A stretch of DNA of 64,000 nt from Planctomycetaceae bacterium (GTDB taxonomy: Bacteria; Planctomycetota; Planctomycetia; Pirellulales; Thermoguttaceae): assembly GCA_021372005.1 (NCBI GenBank), contig JAJFVC010000033.1:1-64000 (forward strand). Direction: 5' to 3'. The position numbers and the translations under genes were made by a program. Below the pieces are notes generated by a model. That model was not told the origin of the DNA. It saw only the letters and a list, made by a program, of their open reading frames with translations, and ran no database searches. Of this stretch, positions 16,438-25,100 are shown piece by piece. The stretch's first letter is position 1; each line of letters begins with the position of its first letter.

Positions 16438-17298
16438 GTGAAAGACGATACGAAAAAGTCCGTTCGATGGACCGCTTGGCGGCCGTGGTTCCAGCTTGGC
16501 TTTTTGCTGGTCTGGCTCGATCCGTGGCTGTTGCGGCTGCATTTTCTCTGCGGCCCGGTGTTTCACTGCTATTCGTGCCCCTTGGCCACGTTCGCCTGCC
16601 CGATCGGCGTGTTGGCCAACTGCAGCGCCATCCACGTCTTTCCGTTCGCGGCCGTAGGGACCTTAGTGCTGATCGGCGCGGCGTTCGGCAGTTTTGTGTG
16701 CGGCTGGGCGTGTCCGTTCGGCTTTCTTCAGGATCTGGCCGCGAAGGCGCCGACGCCAAAATTCACGTTGCCGGCTTGGTGCGGCTGGATTCGGCTTGTC
16801 GTGTTGGTCGTTTTGGTGTTGGCGGTTCCGTATTTTTGGGGCGAGGAGAGTCCGCTGTTCTTTTGTCGCATCTGTCCCGCCGGCGCGTTGGAGGGCGCCG
16901 TGCCGAACGTCGTGCGTCAAGCGGTCGCGGGGGGCCCGGTGATATGGCCCACGGCGATCAAGACGGCGGTTCTCGGCGTCTTTCTGGCGGCGATCTTTTT
17001 TACGTGGCGGCCGTGGTGTTCGCTGCTGTGTCCGTTGGGCGCGATCTACGGACTGTTCAATCGCACGTCCCTGCTGTTCCTGCGATTTCGGAAAGACCTC
17101 TGCGGCCACTGCGTCGATTGTCGAAGCCTTTGCGCAGACGGCGGAAGGCCGCAGCAGCGGGTCGACGGTTTTCGATGTGTGCGTTGCATGGAATGCACGG
17201 ACTGCAAAGCGGTCGCTGTTGAACATGCCTTGGTGCGATGGGACGCCGGCCATGGCGGAAAACCTCCTCGGCCGGCGGAATTGCGAGAGGACGGGTAG
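16438..17298 (+). CDS. Membrane-bound polyferredoxin, NapH/CcoG-like 4Fe-4S protein
   Basis: A 286-aa membrane protein with about five helices and many cluster-binding cysteines: CYSCPLATFACPIG, CGWACPFGFLQD, CRICPAG, CSLLCPLGAIYG and two C-terminal ferredoxin motifs (CGHCVDCRSLC, CVRCMECTDC). Such proteins pass electrons between the quinone pool or cytoplasm and envelope redox partners. I chose the GTG at 16438 because longer frames begin inside tRNA-Sec; it lacks a strong ribosome site, so the start is tentative. The present stop (TAG at 17296) lies in the left inverted repeat of an insertion. Before that insertion the frame would have read only two residues further (R-D). Sitting among U-x3-C proteins, it is a good candidate for their electron donor (inference). 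Confidence 0.85.
   Translation: MKDDTKKSVRWTAWRPWFQLGFLLVWLDPWLLRLHFLCGPVFHCYSCPLATFACPIGVLANCSAIHVFPFAAVGTLVLIGAAFGSFVCGWACPFGFLQDLAAKAPTPKFTLPAWCGWIRLVVLVVLVLAVPYFWGEESPLFFCRICPAGALEGAVPNVVRQAVAGGPVIWPTAIKTAVLGVFLAAIFFTWRPWCSLLCPLGAIYGLFNRTSLLFLRFRKDLCGHCVDCRSLCADGGRPQQRVDGFRCVRCMECTDCKAVAVEHALVRWDAGHGGKPPRPAELREDG
17286..17293. repeat. Target-site duplication, left copy (AGAGGACG)
   Basis: The 8-bp AGAGGACG immediately left of the insertion is repeated exactly at 18462-18469, immediately right of it. Joining the flanks through one copy restores an uninterrupted sequence between the polyferredoxin and selenoprotein 2. Confidence 0.8.
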
Positions 17299-17310
17299 TG
17301 TCCTAACGGT
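17294..17310 (+). repeat. Left terminal inverted repeat
   Basis: This 17-bp sequence is the exact reverse complement of 18445-18461. It supplies the TAG stop of the polyferredoxin gene. Confidence 0.85.
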
Positions 17311-17479
17311 TCAGCGTTGACGCGATTCTAAAAACCGTCATAGGAACGATGGAACAGGCGCGAACGTCAGTTATCCAAGTTAGCCACGAACTAGCCGAAG
17401 CTTGCAGATGACCTGCAACATAGAATCGCGGATTACCAAATTAATAGCCCGGGTCTGTAATGTGAACTCCAACAGACAC

Positions 17480-17626
17480 TTACGGAGTTTTGTCGTCGTC
17501 GCCCGAGCCACTTTCCCCGGGGGCTTGGAAGTCTACGTCCGGTGCCGGAGGTCGCTTATTGTGGAGACGTGATGGAGGCAGCGCAAAGAGCGCCTCGGTC
17601 AGCCGCTCGATCGTGTCGAATAGACA
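17480..17626 (-). pseudogene. C-terminal coding remnant of unknown protein
   Basis: On the minus strand about 48 codons run open to a TAA at 17480-17482 without any usable start codon. They encode a GC-rich, natural-looking C-terminus (…TIERLTEALFALPP… then a Gly/Asp-rich tail). The segment ends upstream at an in-frame TAG. It may be what remains of the element's own gene, or of host DNA it captured. I do not recognise the family. Confidence 0.3.
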
Positions 17627-17720
17627 CTAGTTAATTCGGGTGTCTTGCGTTTTGTGCGGCGACAAAAGACTATGAATAACGAACGTCTAGCATGAAAACC
17701 GTTGACAATCAGCTATAGAT

Positions 17721-18452
17721 ATGAAAAGATTTCAAAAACGAATTCTGGTCGCCTATGCCTTTCTTGTCAGCGTTCTTTTGGTGGCCGTGTTGACCAAGTC
17801 AGATGCTCTTGTTCGAGCTAAAAACAGATTTGGCTTTGGTTCCGAAATCAAAAGAGCCGAGTTCACAGAGTATTATCTACGACTGGTGCAATCTCACGAA
17901 CGCATGGACGCAAATGTGCCGGGCGGTTCTGCAATATTTATCGGAGACAGCATCACGCAGGGGCTATGTGTGAATGCCGTGACCATCCCCTCCGTAAATT
18001 ATGGCATTGGAAGTGATACGACGGCTGGAGTGCTAAACCGGCTTCCAAAGTATCGTTCACTCGAACGCGCCTCCGTGGTTATTTATGCCATTGGCGTCAA
18101 CGACATAAGACTTCGAGACAATGCCGACATTCTCAAGAACTACAGAAACATTTTGCAAAAGACCACGCGGGATTGTCCGATCGTTCTCAGCGCGGTCCTA
18201 CCTATTGACGGTACTATCCAGCAATTCCCGGCTTTTAATTCACGGATACGTACACTCAATCAAGAGCTACAACACCTCTGCGCCGCTGATCCGAGATGCG
18301 TATTTGTGAATGCCGGTGCCAAACTCACCGACCAAACTGGAAATCTTTCCAAAAAGTTTCACAACGGAGATGGAATTCATTTGAATTGCGCAGGATACAC
18401 CGTGTGGATTGCGGCACTGAAAGACGCTATCAAGATTGCAACACACCGTTAG
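17721..18452 (+). CDS. SGNH/GDSL-family hydrolase, membrane-anchored
   Basis: A 243-aa SGNH hydrolase with an N-terminal membrane or signal helix (ILVAYAFLVSVLLVAVL). Block I is FIGDSITQG (Ser nucleophile), block II the Gly in NYGIGSDTT, block III is IGVNDIR, and block V is DGIHLNCAGY (Asp/His). It is probably an esterase or acylhydrolase acting on an envelope or extracellular ester; the substrate is unknown. Its base composition is clearly AT-richer than the flanking genes. It is the only intact gene inside the insertion, and its TAG stop (18450-18452) lies in the right inverted repeat. No clear ribosome site precedes the ATG. Confidence 0.85.
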   Translation: MKRFQKRILVAYAFLVSVLLVAVLTKSDALVRAKNRFGFGSEIKRAEFTEYYLRLVQSHERMDANVPGGSAIFIGDSITQGLCVNAVTIPSVNYGIGSDTTAGVLNRLPKYRSLERASVVIYAIGVNDIRLRDNADILKNYRNILQKTTRDCPIVLSAVLPIDGTIQQFPAFNSRIRTLNQELQHLCAADPRCVFVNAGAKLTDQTGNLSKKFHNGDGIHLNCAGYTVWIAALKDAIKIATHR

Positions 18453-18461
18453 GACACTACC
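18445..18461 (-). repeat. Right terminal inverted repeat
   Basis: Perfect 17-bp complement of the left repeat. The second copy of the AGAGGACG duplication follows at 18462-18469. Confidence 0.85.
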
Positions 18462-18503
18462 AGAGGACGGGCGTGATTGACACTTTTTGATTGTGAGACT
18501 AGA

Positions 18504-20135
18504 ATGGCCGCGTGGACGTGGAAGCCGGGCGGGACGTCGGTTTGCATGCGAGGTTTAGGGCCGTCCCCAGGCTTCGTCGCGTTCGGTGCATCCTCAACCA
18601 ACAGGGCGTCGCTCTTGAACCAGTCGCGGCCATCGGGTTGGACGGTCGTCGTTTTCGTCGCGCTTCTTACGTGGGCGTGGTCGATGGCGTCGTTTTGCGT
18701 CGCGGCCGAGACATCGCAGCCCAACGGAAAAAACGGCCATGCGTCGCAGCGGTCGCCCCAAAATCCGGACGACGGGTTGTTGATATTGAAGGGCCGGAAG
18801 GTCAAAAAACTCGTTCTTAGCGATCGGCAAGGCAAGCTGTGGACGTTCGATGAGCCGGGCGACCGGGTGTCGCTTCCCGTCGGCGAGTATCGCATCAGAG
18901 CGTTGGAGGTCGCCGGCGGATTTTGCCTCGTTTGGGATCCTTCGGATGTGGTTGAATCGGCAAAGGCTGTGTGGCCGCCTCCGGACAATCGTCGGTTGAC
19001 GATTCGTCCGGGCCAGCCGTGTCAGGCCGATTTCGGGATGCCGTTGAAACTTCACATCGTCACCAACGCGCATCGTGTTGGACGTCTGATTGACGCGAGT
19101 TTTTCAAAAACCATTGCGGACCAAGGCGGTCGCTTCTATTCTTGCACCAAGAATGCCGTGCCGAAGTTCGCCGTCTACAAGGGCGGTCGGGACATCACCG
19201 ATCTGGGCGTCGGTTCGCTGGAGTATGGGTGAGGCGGCGTCTGCGGGTACTCGTGGCGAGTGCCCCTGTTGGCCGGCGATGGGCCCTTTCGGGTCGTCGC
19301 CTCGCTCGCGATCGACGGCATCGACCGAGTCGCCAGCGAGTCGGCGGTGGTCGAGTGGCATTGGTATTATCACGGGGCCGCCGTTCCGCTTTGGGCGATT
19401 TTAGCGTTGGCGCTGGTCGGCCTCCGCGAAAACCGCAACTTTCGGGCGTGGCTGATTCTCATCCCGCTGGCGGTCGTGTTGATCCTTTGGCGCACCCCGA
19501 TGCTGTTGTTCGGCGCGGGCGAACGGACATCGCAGTATGTCGGCGCGATCGTCGTCGCCGCCGCGATGAGCTGGGCGTTGCTTTGGCTGATCGCGCCGAA
19601 GTTAGTTCATCGATCTCGCGCGGTGACGATTTTTGTGATGGGTGTGTTTTTGATTGTTTTTGGCGGTTTGGCGATCTACGTCCAGGGCGTCGAACTGATG
19701 CCATGCCTGACGATTTACGGCATTGCCATGCTCGGCGCGGTTTTGGGCATGGCGATTGCGGCTCGCCCAAACCGCCGACCTTTCAGGCCAACGCGGTTTG
19801 CCGTCTGGATGTTTTTGGGGTGGCTCGTCATTACTTGGATGGCTATTTTCGGCATGTTCGCTTTCAGCCTTGCGGGTCGGTGCGCTGAGCTGCCGGCATC
19901 GATCCTTATTGGACAAATGATCGTGGTCTCGGTCATGGCGAGCGTGCTTTCCCTTGCCGGTTATGCGGTCCAGTTTCCATTTTTGATTCTGGCTTTTAAC
20001 CATCCGTTTTACCGCGATCGCTTCGACGCGATATTTCACATTCCGAAGGACGTGACGACGACGGCCGTCGTTTCCGAGAAGGACGTCGTCGAGACAAACG
20101 AAGACTCTGGAGGCTCGAAACCATGCGATGGTTGA
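18504..20135 (+). CDS. Selenoprotein 2: EYG-U-GGVC domain fused to seven-helix membrane domain
   Basis: Normal reading stops at the TGA at 19230, and the downstream frame then looks like a separate membrane protein with no proper start. Recoding joins them into one 543-aa protein with U243 in LEYG-U-GGVC-GYSWRVP. The N-terminal part has a signal or membrane helix (WTVVVFVALLTWAWSMASF) and an envelope domain of about 150 residues. Roughly 50 residues after U begin seven predicted membrane helices (about 295-510). The ATG at 18504 is tentative; TTG at 18477 is also in frame. The UGA is followed by a SECIS-like hairpin. The 3' end overlaps the next selenoprotein gene by 13 bp. It could link an envelope selenol to the membrane electron pool (inference). 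Confidence 0.85.
19245..19265 (+). promoter_or_regulatory. SECIS-like hairpin for Sec codon 19230
   Basis: The stem GGTACTC/GAGTGCC (19246-19264), with an extra G-C pair at the base, closes the loop GTGGC (19253-19257). The core stem begins 13 nt after the TGA. One pair is G-U where copy 1 has A-U, again preserving the helix. Confidence 0.88.
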
Positions 20136-21865
20136 CGATGGGATTGGGAATGGCGATTCTCGGATTGGCGTCGGCGTCCGGTGACGAGACCTGCTCGCTC
20201 AAACTAAGACGGCTGGAGCGGCAAAACGCTCGCGGTGAGGATTTCATCTATCGAGCGACCATGCCGCAATCGTTTTTCAGTAATGTTGTGGCGCCCAAGA
20301 TGTCGAAAGGCGGCACGTTAAGCTGGGGGAATCAAAGCTACGACGAGGCGTTCCGCCGCATCGTCAAAAAGGAGCCAAAATACGAATCAAAACGCCCTTT
20401 TCGAGGCGTGGCGAAGTTTGGATCGCAAGAGTTCGCCTTTGCGATGGACGCTGTAGAGCCGGCGTTGGAATCGGGCGGAAAGACCGCCGACTCAAAGACC
20501 GCGAACGGCAAGGCGATTCAATTGAAAAAAGAACAGCCCGTGGAACCGGTCGATCCGGAGAAGGCGGCGATGTTGCGGTCGCTCCAATACAACCGGCTGT
20601 ACTTCGATTTCAATCACAACGGCGACCTGTGCGACGACCAGGTCTTGGAGGCGATGGATGTGCCGCAAAACCGTATGTCGCATTGGAAGGATCAGTCCTA
20701 TATCCGGTTTCAATTTCCGCGTTTAGACGTGACGTTCGAGTCTGGCGGTGAAAAGATCGCTTCGTCGTTTTTCGTGCAGGGGCAAGCCATGGTGTCGCCG
20801 CAGTTCAACTACGTTTCGACCTCGTTCAACGCCGCGGCGTACCGCGAAGGCGACATCGTCGTTGGCGGCAAGAAGCGACGCGTTGTTCTAATCGACTTCA
20901 ACAGCAACGGCCGATTAGACGACCGGACCGAAATCCGCACGGACATCTATCCATCCGACGGTCGGATCTTTCCACAATACGGCGACGTTTTGTTGATCGA
21001 TCCGAAAGCGGACCGCGCGGCGGGGTCGCCGTATGACGCGACCGCTTGCCAAGGGCGGCATCTTGTGTCGAAGATCATCCCCATCGACGGCAGTTATTAT
21101 CACCTGGCGATCTCGCCCGCCGGCGATCGACTCACGCTCACGCCGATGAACGCGCCGCTCGGAAAGGTCGTCCATCCGAACAACACGTTCAGCGCAATCA
21201 TTTACGGAAAACAAGGGTTTATAAAGATCCAGGGCGGCAAGAACGAACCCATTGCCGTTCCAGAGGGCCAGTGGACGCTTCTTTCTTATACGCTCCGTTG
21301 GACGCCGTCGGTGAAGGACGACGGGCAAAATCACGGGGACGACGCCAAACCGGTTAAGGACGACGTCGGTCCGTTCGGCGAATTTCTGGCCGAGACGGTT
21401 CGGGCGGTGTTCGGTGTTGAGACGACGGACCATTCCAAATCAGCGAGTGTGTCGGCCGGCGCGACTGAGAAGTGCAAGGTCGTGAAGGTTGTCCAAGGCG
21501 GGACCACGGTGTTGGACTTTGGGCCGCCGTTCAAACCGGTCGTTCGGTCGAGCAGCGGTCAAGACAACGACCAACTCAAGTGCCTGGTTTTGGAGTTGAC
21601 GTTGGTGGGTTCGGCCGGCGAAGTGGTCACTGACATGACGATCAACGGACAACGTCCGCCAAAACCGCGATGGACCATTACCGACGCCAGCCAAAAGGTT
21701 GTCGACGCCGGCACCTTCGAGTATGGCTGAGGATTTACGTGCCGGTACTCGTGGCGAGTGCCATCGGAACCTGAGGAATATTACCACGTTCGCGTGAAGA
21801 TGAACGCCGGTCCCATTGCGATCGACGAGAATTACGACAACGTCATTCGTTGGAAGGGGCAGTGA
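20123..21865 (+). CDS. Secreted selenoprotein 3: EYG-U-GFTC domain
   Basis: Normal reading ends at the TGA at 21728. As Sec it continues 44 residues to 21863, giving 580 aa with U536 in FEYG-U-GFTC-RYSWRVP. The ATG at 20123 follows GGAGG and starts a signal peptide (MRWLTMGLGMAILGLASA). The middle domain parallels selenoprotein 1: EPKYESKRPFRGVAKFG, NRLYFDFNHNGDL and LIDFNSNGRLDD align with the first protein, including both calcium-like loops. It has no SHD1 domains. The last about 100 residues (from GQRPPKPRW) are the domain common to all three paralogues. The start overlaps selenoprotein 2, so the two are coupled. Function unknown; likely an envelope redox protein. Confidence 0.88.
21744..21762 (+). 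promoter_or_regulatory. SECIS-like hairpin for Sec codon 21728
   Basis: The stem GGTACTC/GAGTGCC closes the loop GTGGC (21751-21755), beginning 13 nt after the TGA. The element matches copy 2 almost base for base and copy 1 through compensatory change. Confidence 0.88.
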
Positions 21866-22055
21866 CCAACCATTCCGGCGAAATCTTGGCATGAGACGAT
21901 GGTCCTGGCGAAAAACCTGGGCAGTCGATCCTGCGCGCACCCTTCACGAGCAGAATTTCCCTTGTTTTTTGGGGGGGATGGTCGAATGCGCGCAAAAAAT
22001 TGGCGAATAGTCCATGGTAATTTGTGCGGATTATTGACATAGTAAGGGTACCCCC

Positions 22056-22077
22056 GGTGGTTGTCATGCTAACCACC
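22056..22077. repeat. Short inverted repeat upstream of the giant repeat protein
   Basis: GGTGGTT and AACCACC are separated by 8 nt in the 271-bp gap before 22137. There is no T-run, so it is not a typical terminator. It could be an operator or leader hairpin. No other feature is seen in this gap. Confidence 0.35.
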
Positions 22078-22136
22078 AGTGAGGATGTTGTGCCAGGTGG
22101 CATGTCTTTCCCAAAACTCTTTTGAAGGAGTCTGCC

Positions 22137-25100
22137 GTGGGACTCGCGGGGAAATTGCGTTGGGTGGGGCCGTGTTCTTGGGTGGCGGTTGGCTTTCTCG
22201 CGGCAATCGTCGTGGATTCGGCCGCCGCAGTCGACACGTTGTATTGGTCGTATGCGGGCACAGGCTCCTGGGGGACCACAAGCACAGCGTCGGAATTGCA
22301 TTGGAGCTACACGTCGGGCAGCACGGGAGTATCGGCGTGGGCGAATGGCTCGGATGCGGTGTTTGAAACGACGGCCGCAACGGTTACGGTGTCCTCTACC
22401 GCGCCGCCCACGGTGCGCAACGTAACCTTCAACGTCGACGGCTGCACGGTCGGTGGCGGTCCGCTCCGGTATTTCACTTTGCTGTCGGGCGGCACCTCGA
22501 CTTTCACGGTGGCCACGGGAAGCTCCTCGATCAGCACGGTGATTGCTGGAAGCGCTGGTTTCACCAAGGCCGGCAATGGGCTGCTGGTGTTCAATTGTGC
22601 GAACACCTATACCGGGACGACGACTCTGGATGCGGGCACTTTGGCAGTGCGGATCTCCGGGGGACTCGGCAGTACGGCGAGCGGAACCGTTGTCAAAAGC
22701 GGAGCGTCGCTGGCGGTCGGCAACAGTTCGTCCGGCGGGACGGAGTTGGGCGAGGCGATCACGATCAATGGCACAGGCTATGACGGCGCCGGGGCCCTTT
22801 GTACGGACATCTATAGCAGTTACAGCTACGGCGGCACGGTCAGTGGTTTGGTTACATTGGGCAGCGATGCCGCCATCGCCTGCAATACCGATGGCACGCA
22901 AGGCAAAAAGAAGAAGTTTGGTTTGAACGTCAGCACGGTCAATCTCAACGGTCATAAACTCATGGTGTATGGGGGCGGAAGCACGACCATCGGCGGTCTA
23001 ACCGGCAGCGGCTCGGTCAGGAAGGACGAAACCGGCACGTTGATCGTCAACGGCGAGTCTAGCTTCAGCGGCACGTTTACGGTTGACGGCGGAACTCTGC
23101 AGATCGGCGACGGCACCAACGATTTAGACTTGTCCCAAAACGTGTTGGTTAACAGCGCCGGCACGCTGAATTTTAATGTTGCAAGCGAGCAAACCTACTG
23201 CAACTCCATCACCGGTTCGGGCGCGATGGCCAAAACCGGCGACGGCACGTTGGTCTTCCTGGGTAAGAACTACAGCACTGGATTGACCACCATCAGCGCA
23301 GGAACTCTGCAACTTGGGCAGGGCACAACCAACGGCCTGATTTCCAACGGGGACATCGCGATCGCCGCCGGCGCCGCCTTGGTGGTCGTCAATAATCCCT
23401 CGGAAAGTTTGAGCAACAATATCTATTACACCCACGCGATCAGCGGCGACGGCACGTTGACCAAACAGGGCACCGCCACCTTGCGTCTGGCCGGCACGAG
23501 CGACAATACCTACACAGGATTAACCACGGTCTCCGAAGGCATTCTTCAGCTTGAAAAGGCAACCGCTTTGGGCAACACGAGCGGAAGTACGAACGTCTTG
23601 AACGGTGCTTCGATTTATTTGTCGTCGTTAAACGGCGCGACGATCAACGAGAATCTCAATCTGAGCGGCCTCGGCTACCAGAAAAAGGGCGCGCTGCGCA
23701 ATATGAGTGGCACCAACACCTGGGCCGGCGACATCTACCTGACCGATGGCACCAACAGCACGTCGATCGCCTGCGCCGCCGGAAGCCTCACCGTGTCGGG
23801 CAACATCACGATGGACTCCGTCGGTTATTGGTCGGACCAGTACGGCCAATTGGTGTTCACCGACAGCAGCGGTTCGTGCAACATTACCGTCACCGGCAAC
23901 ATCACCGGCGGCACAACGGCCTGGTCCGTCTCGAAAGCGGCGGCAGGTTCGACCGCCGGGACGTTGACGTTGGCCGGCAACAACACCTACATCGGAGCAA
24001 CGGAAATCTCGTTCGGCACGATCCGCGCTGTGGGCGGCAGCGCCATTCCCGACACGAGCATGGTGGCGCTCGATCGACCTTACACCAATGAGACCTACAG
24101 GGCGATTTTTGAGGTGGTGGACAGCGAAGTGGTCGGTTCGTTGGTCAGCGGCGGCCTTCGGACGACGAGCAACGGCATCGTGCAAATCGATGGCGGCGCC
24201 ATGCTGACGATCGGTGGCGACAACTACACAAGCTACGCCAGGAATTACGTCGGCTTGATCACCGGCAGCGGCACTTTGACGAAAATAGGGATCGGGCGGC
24301 AAATCTTTCGCGGCACGAATACTTATTCCGGCGGGACCAATGTGACGTCCGGCACGTTGGCGGCTCGGAATGTCAGCGCCCTCGGGACGGGCAACGTCGT
24401 AGTCAACGGTTCGGAAGCGGTGCTTGACGTCGGCGATTCGTTGAACGTCGGCGCGGTGACGTTGACCAACGGCACGATCAATGGCGCGTACATGGGCGGG
24501 GCGGGTTCGTTGACCGGCACAAGCTATACGGTCAGCAACGGCTTGGTCGGCGCGAGCTTGGGCGGCGCCGGCGGGTTGACCAAGACGACCACTGGCACGG
24601 TCGCGTTGACGTGTTCCAACACCTACACCGGCAAGACGGCGATCAACGGCGGCAAAATGGTCATCCTTCAGGATTCGTCGTTGGGCGCCGCGCCGAGCAC
24701 TGCAGTGTCGGACCAATTATCCATCAACGGCGGCACGTTGAGGTTCTCAACCGGCATTGCCAGCATCAATTTGACCTCTACCGGAGGCACCTACAGCTCG
24801 GCTCCGACTGTGACGATTTGGGGCGGCGGCGGCGTCGCGGCGACGGCGGTGGTGTCGGTCGGCGTTAGCGATACAAAGTTTGTTAAGGGTAGAGAAGAAA
24901 GTACTCTGGATGGATGGGTGACATTGCCCGACGTTGTCTTTGCGGCGCCTGATATGCCCGGTGGCACGACGGCGACGGGCTCGGTCACGTATGTGACGGT
25001 TGGGGATACCTATACGATCACCGGCGTAACGATCACCAATCCGGGTTCCGGTTATTCGCAGACTCCGCTGATGTGGGTTGTCAATGGATCCAATTCGACC

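Larger units (their letters stand above)
17294..18461 (+). mobile_element. Non-autonomous insertion element with SGNH-hydrolase cargo
   Basis: The 1168-bp segment is bounded by a 17-bp perfect terminal inverted repeat (GGTAGTGTCCTAACGGT at 17294-17310 and its complement at 18445-18461) and an 8-bp target duplication. Inside are a 420-bp non-coding part with a short minus-strand coding remnant and one intact plus-strand gene (17721-18452). No transposase is encoded, so it would have been mobilised in trans. The cargo gene is visibly AT-richer than its neighbours, consistent with transfer. I cannot assign the IS family. It separates the tRNA-Sec/polyferredoxin genes from two selenoprotein genes that were probably in the same operon. 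Confidence 0.8.

Noticed and set aside
17294-18461. An intact insertion sequence with its own transposase
   Set aside because: No ORF in any frame of the segment looks like a transposase. Only an SGNH hydrolase and a short remnant are present.
14169-21730. The in-frame TGAs as ordinary stops, frameshifts or sequencing errors
   Set aside because: Three independent copies carry the same peptide across the TGA, in the same frame, with the same downstream hairpin. Errors would not be repeated so exactly.
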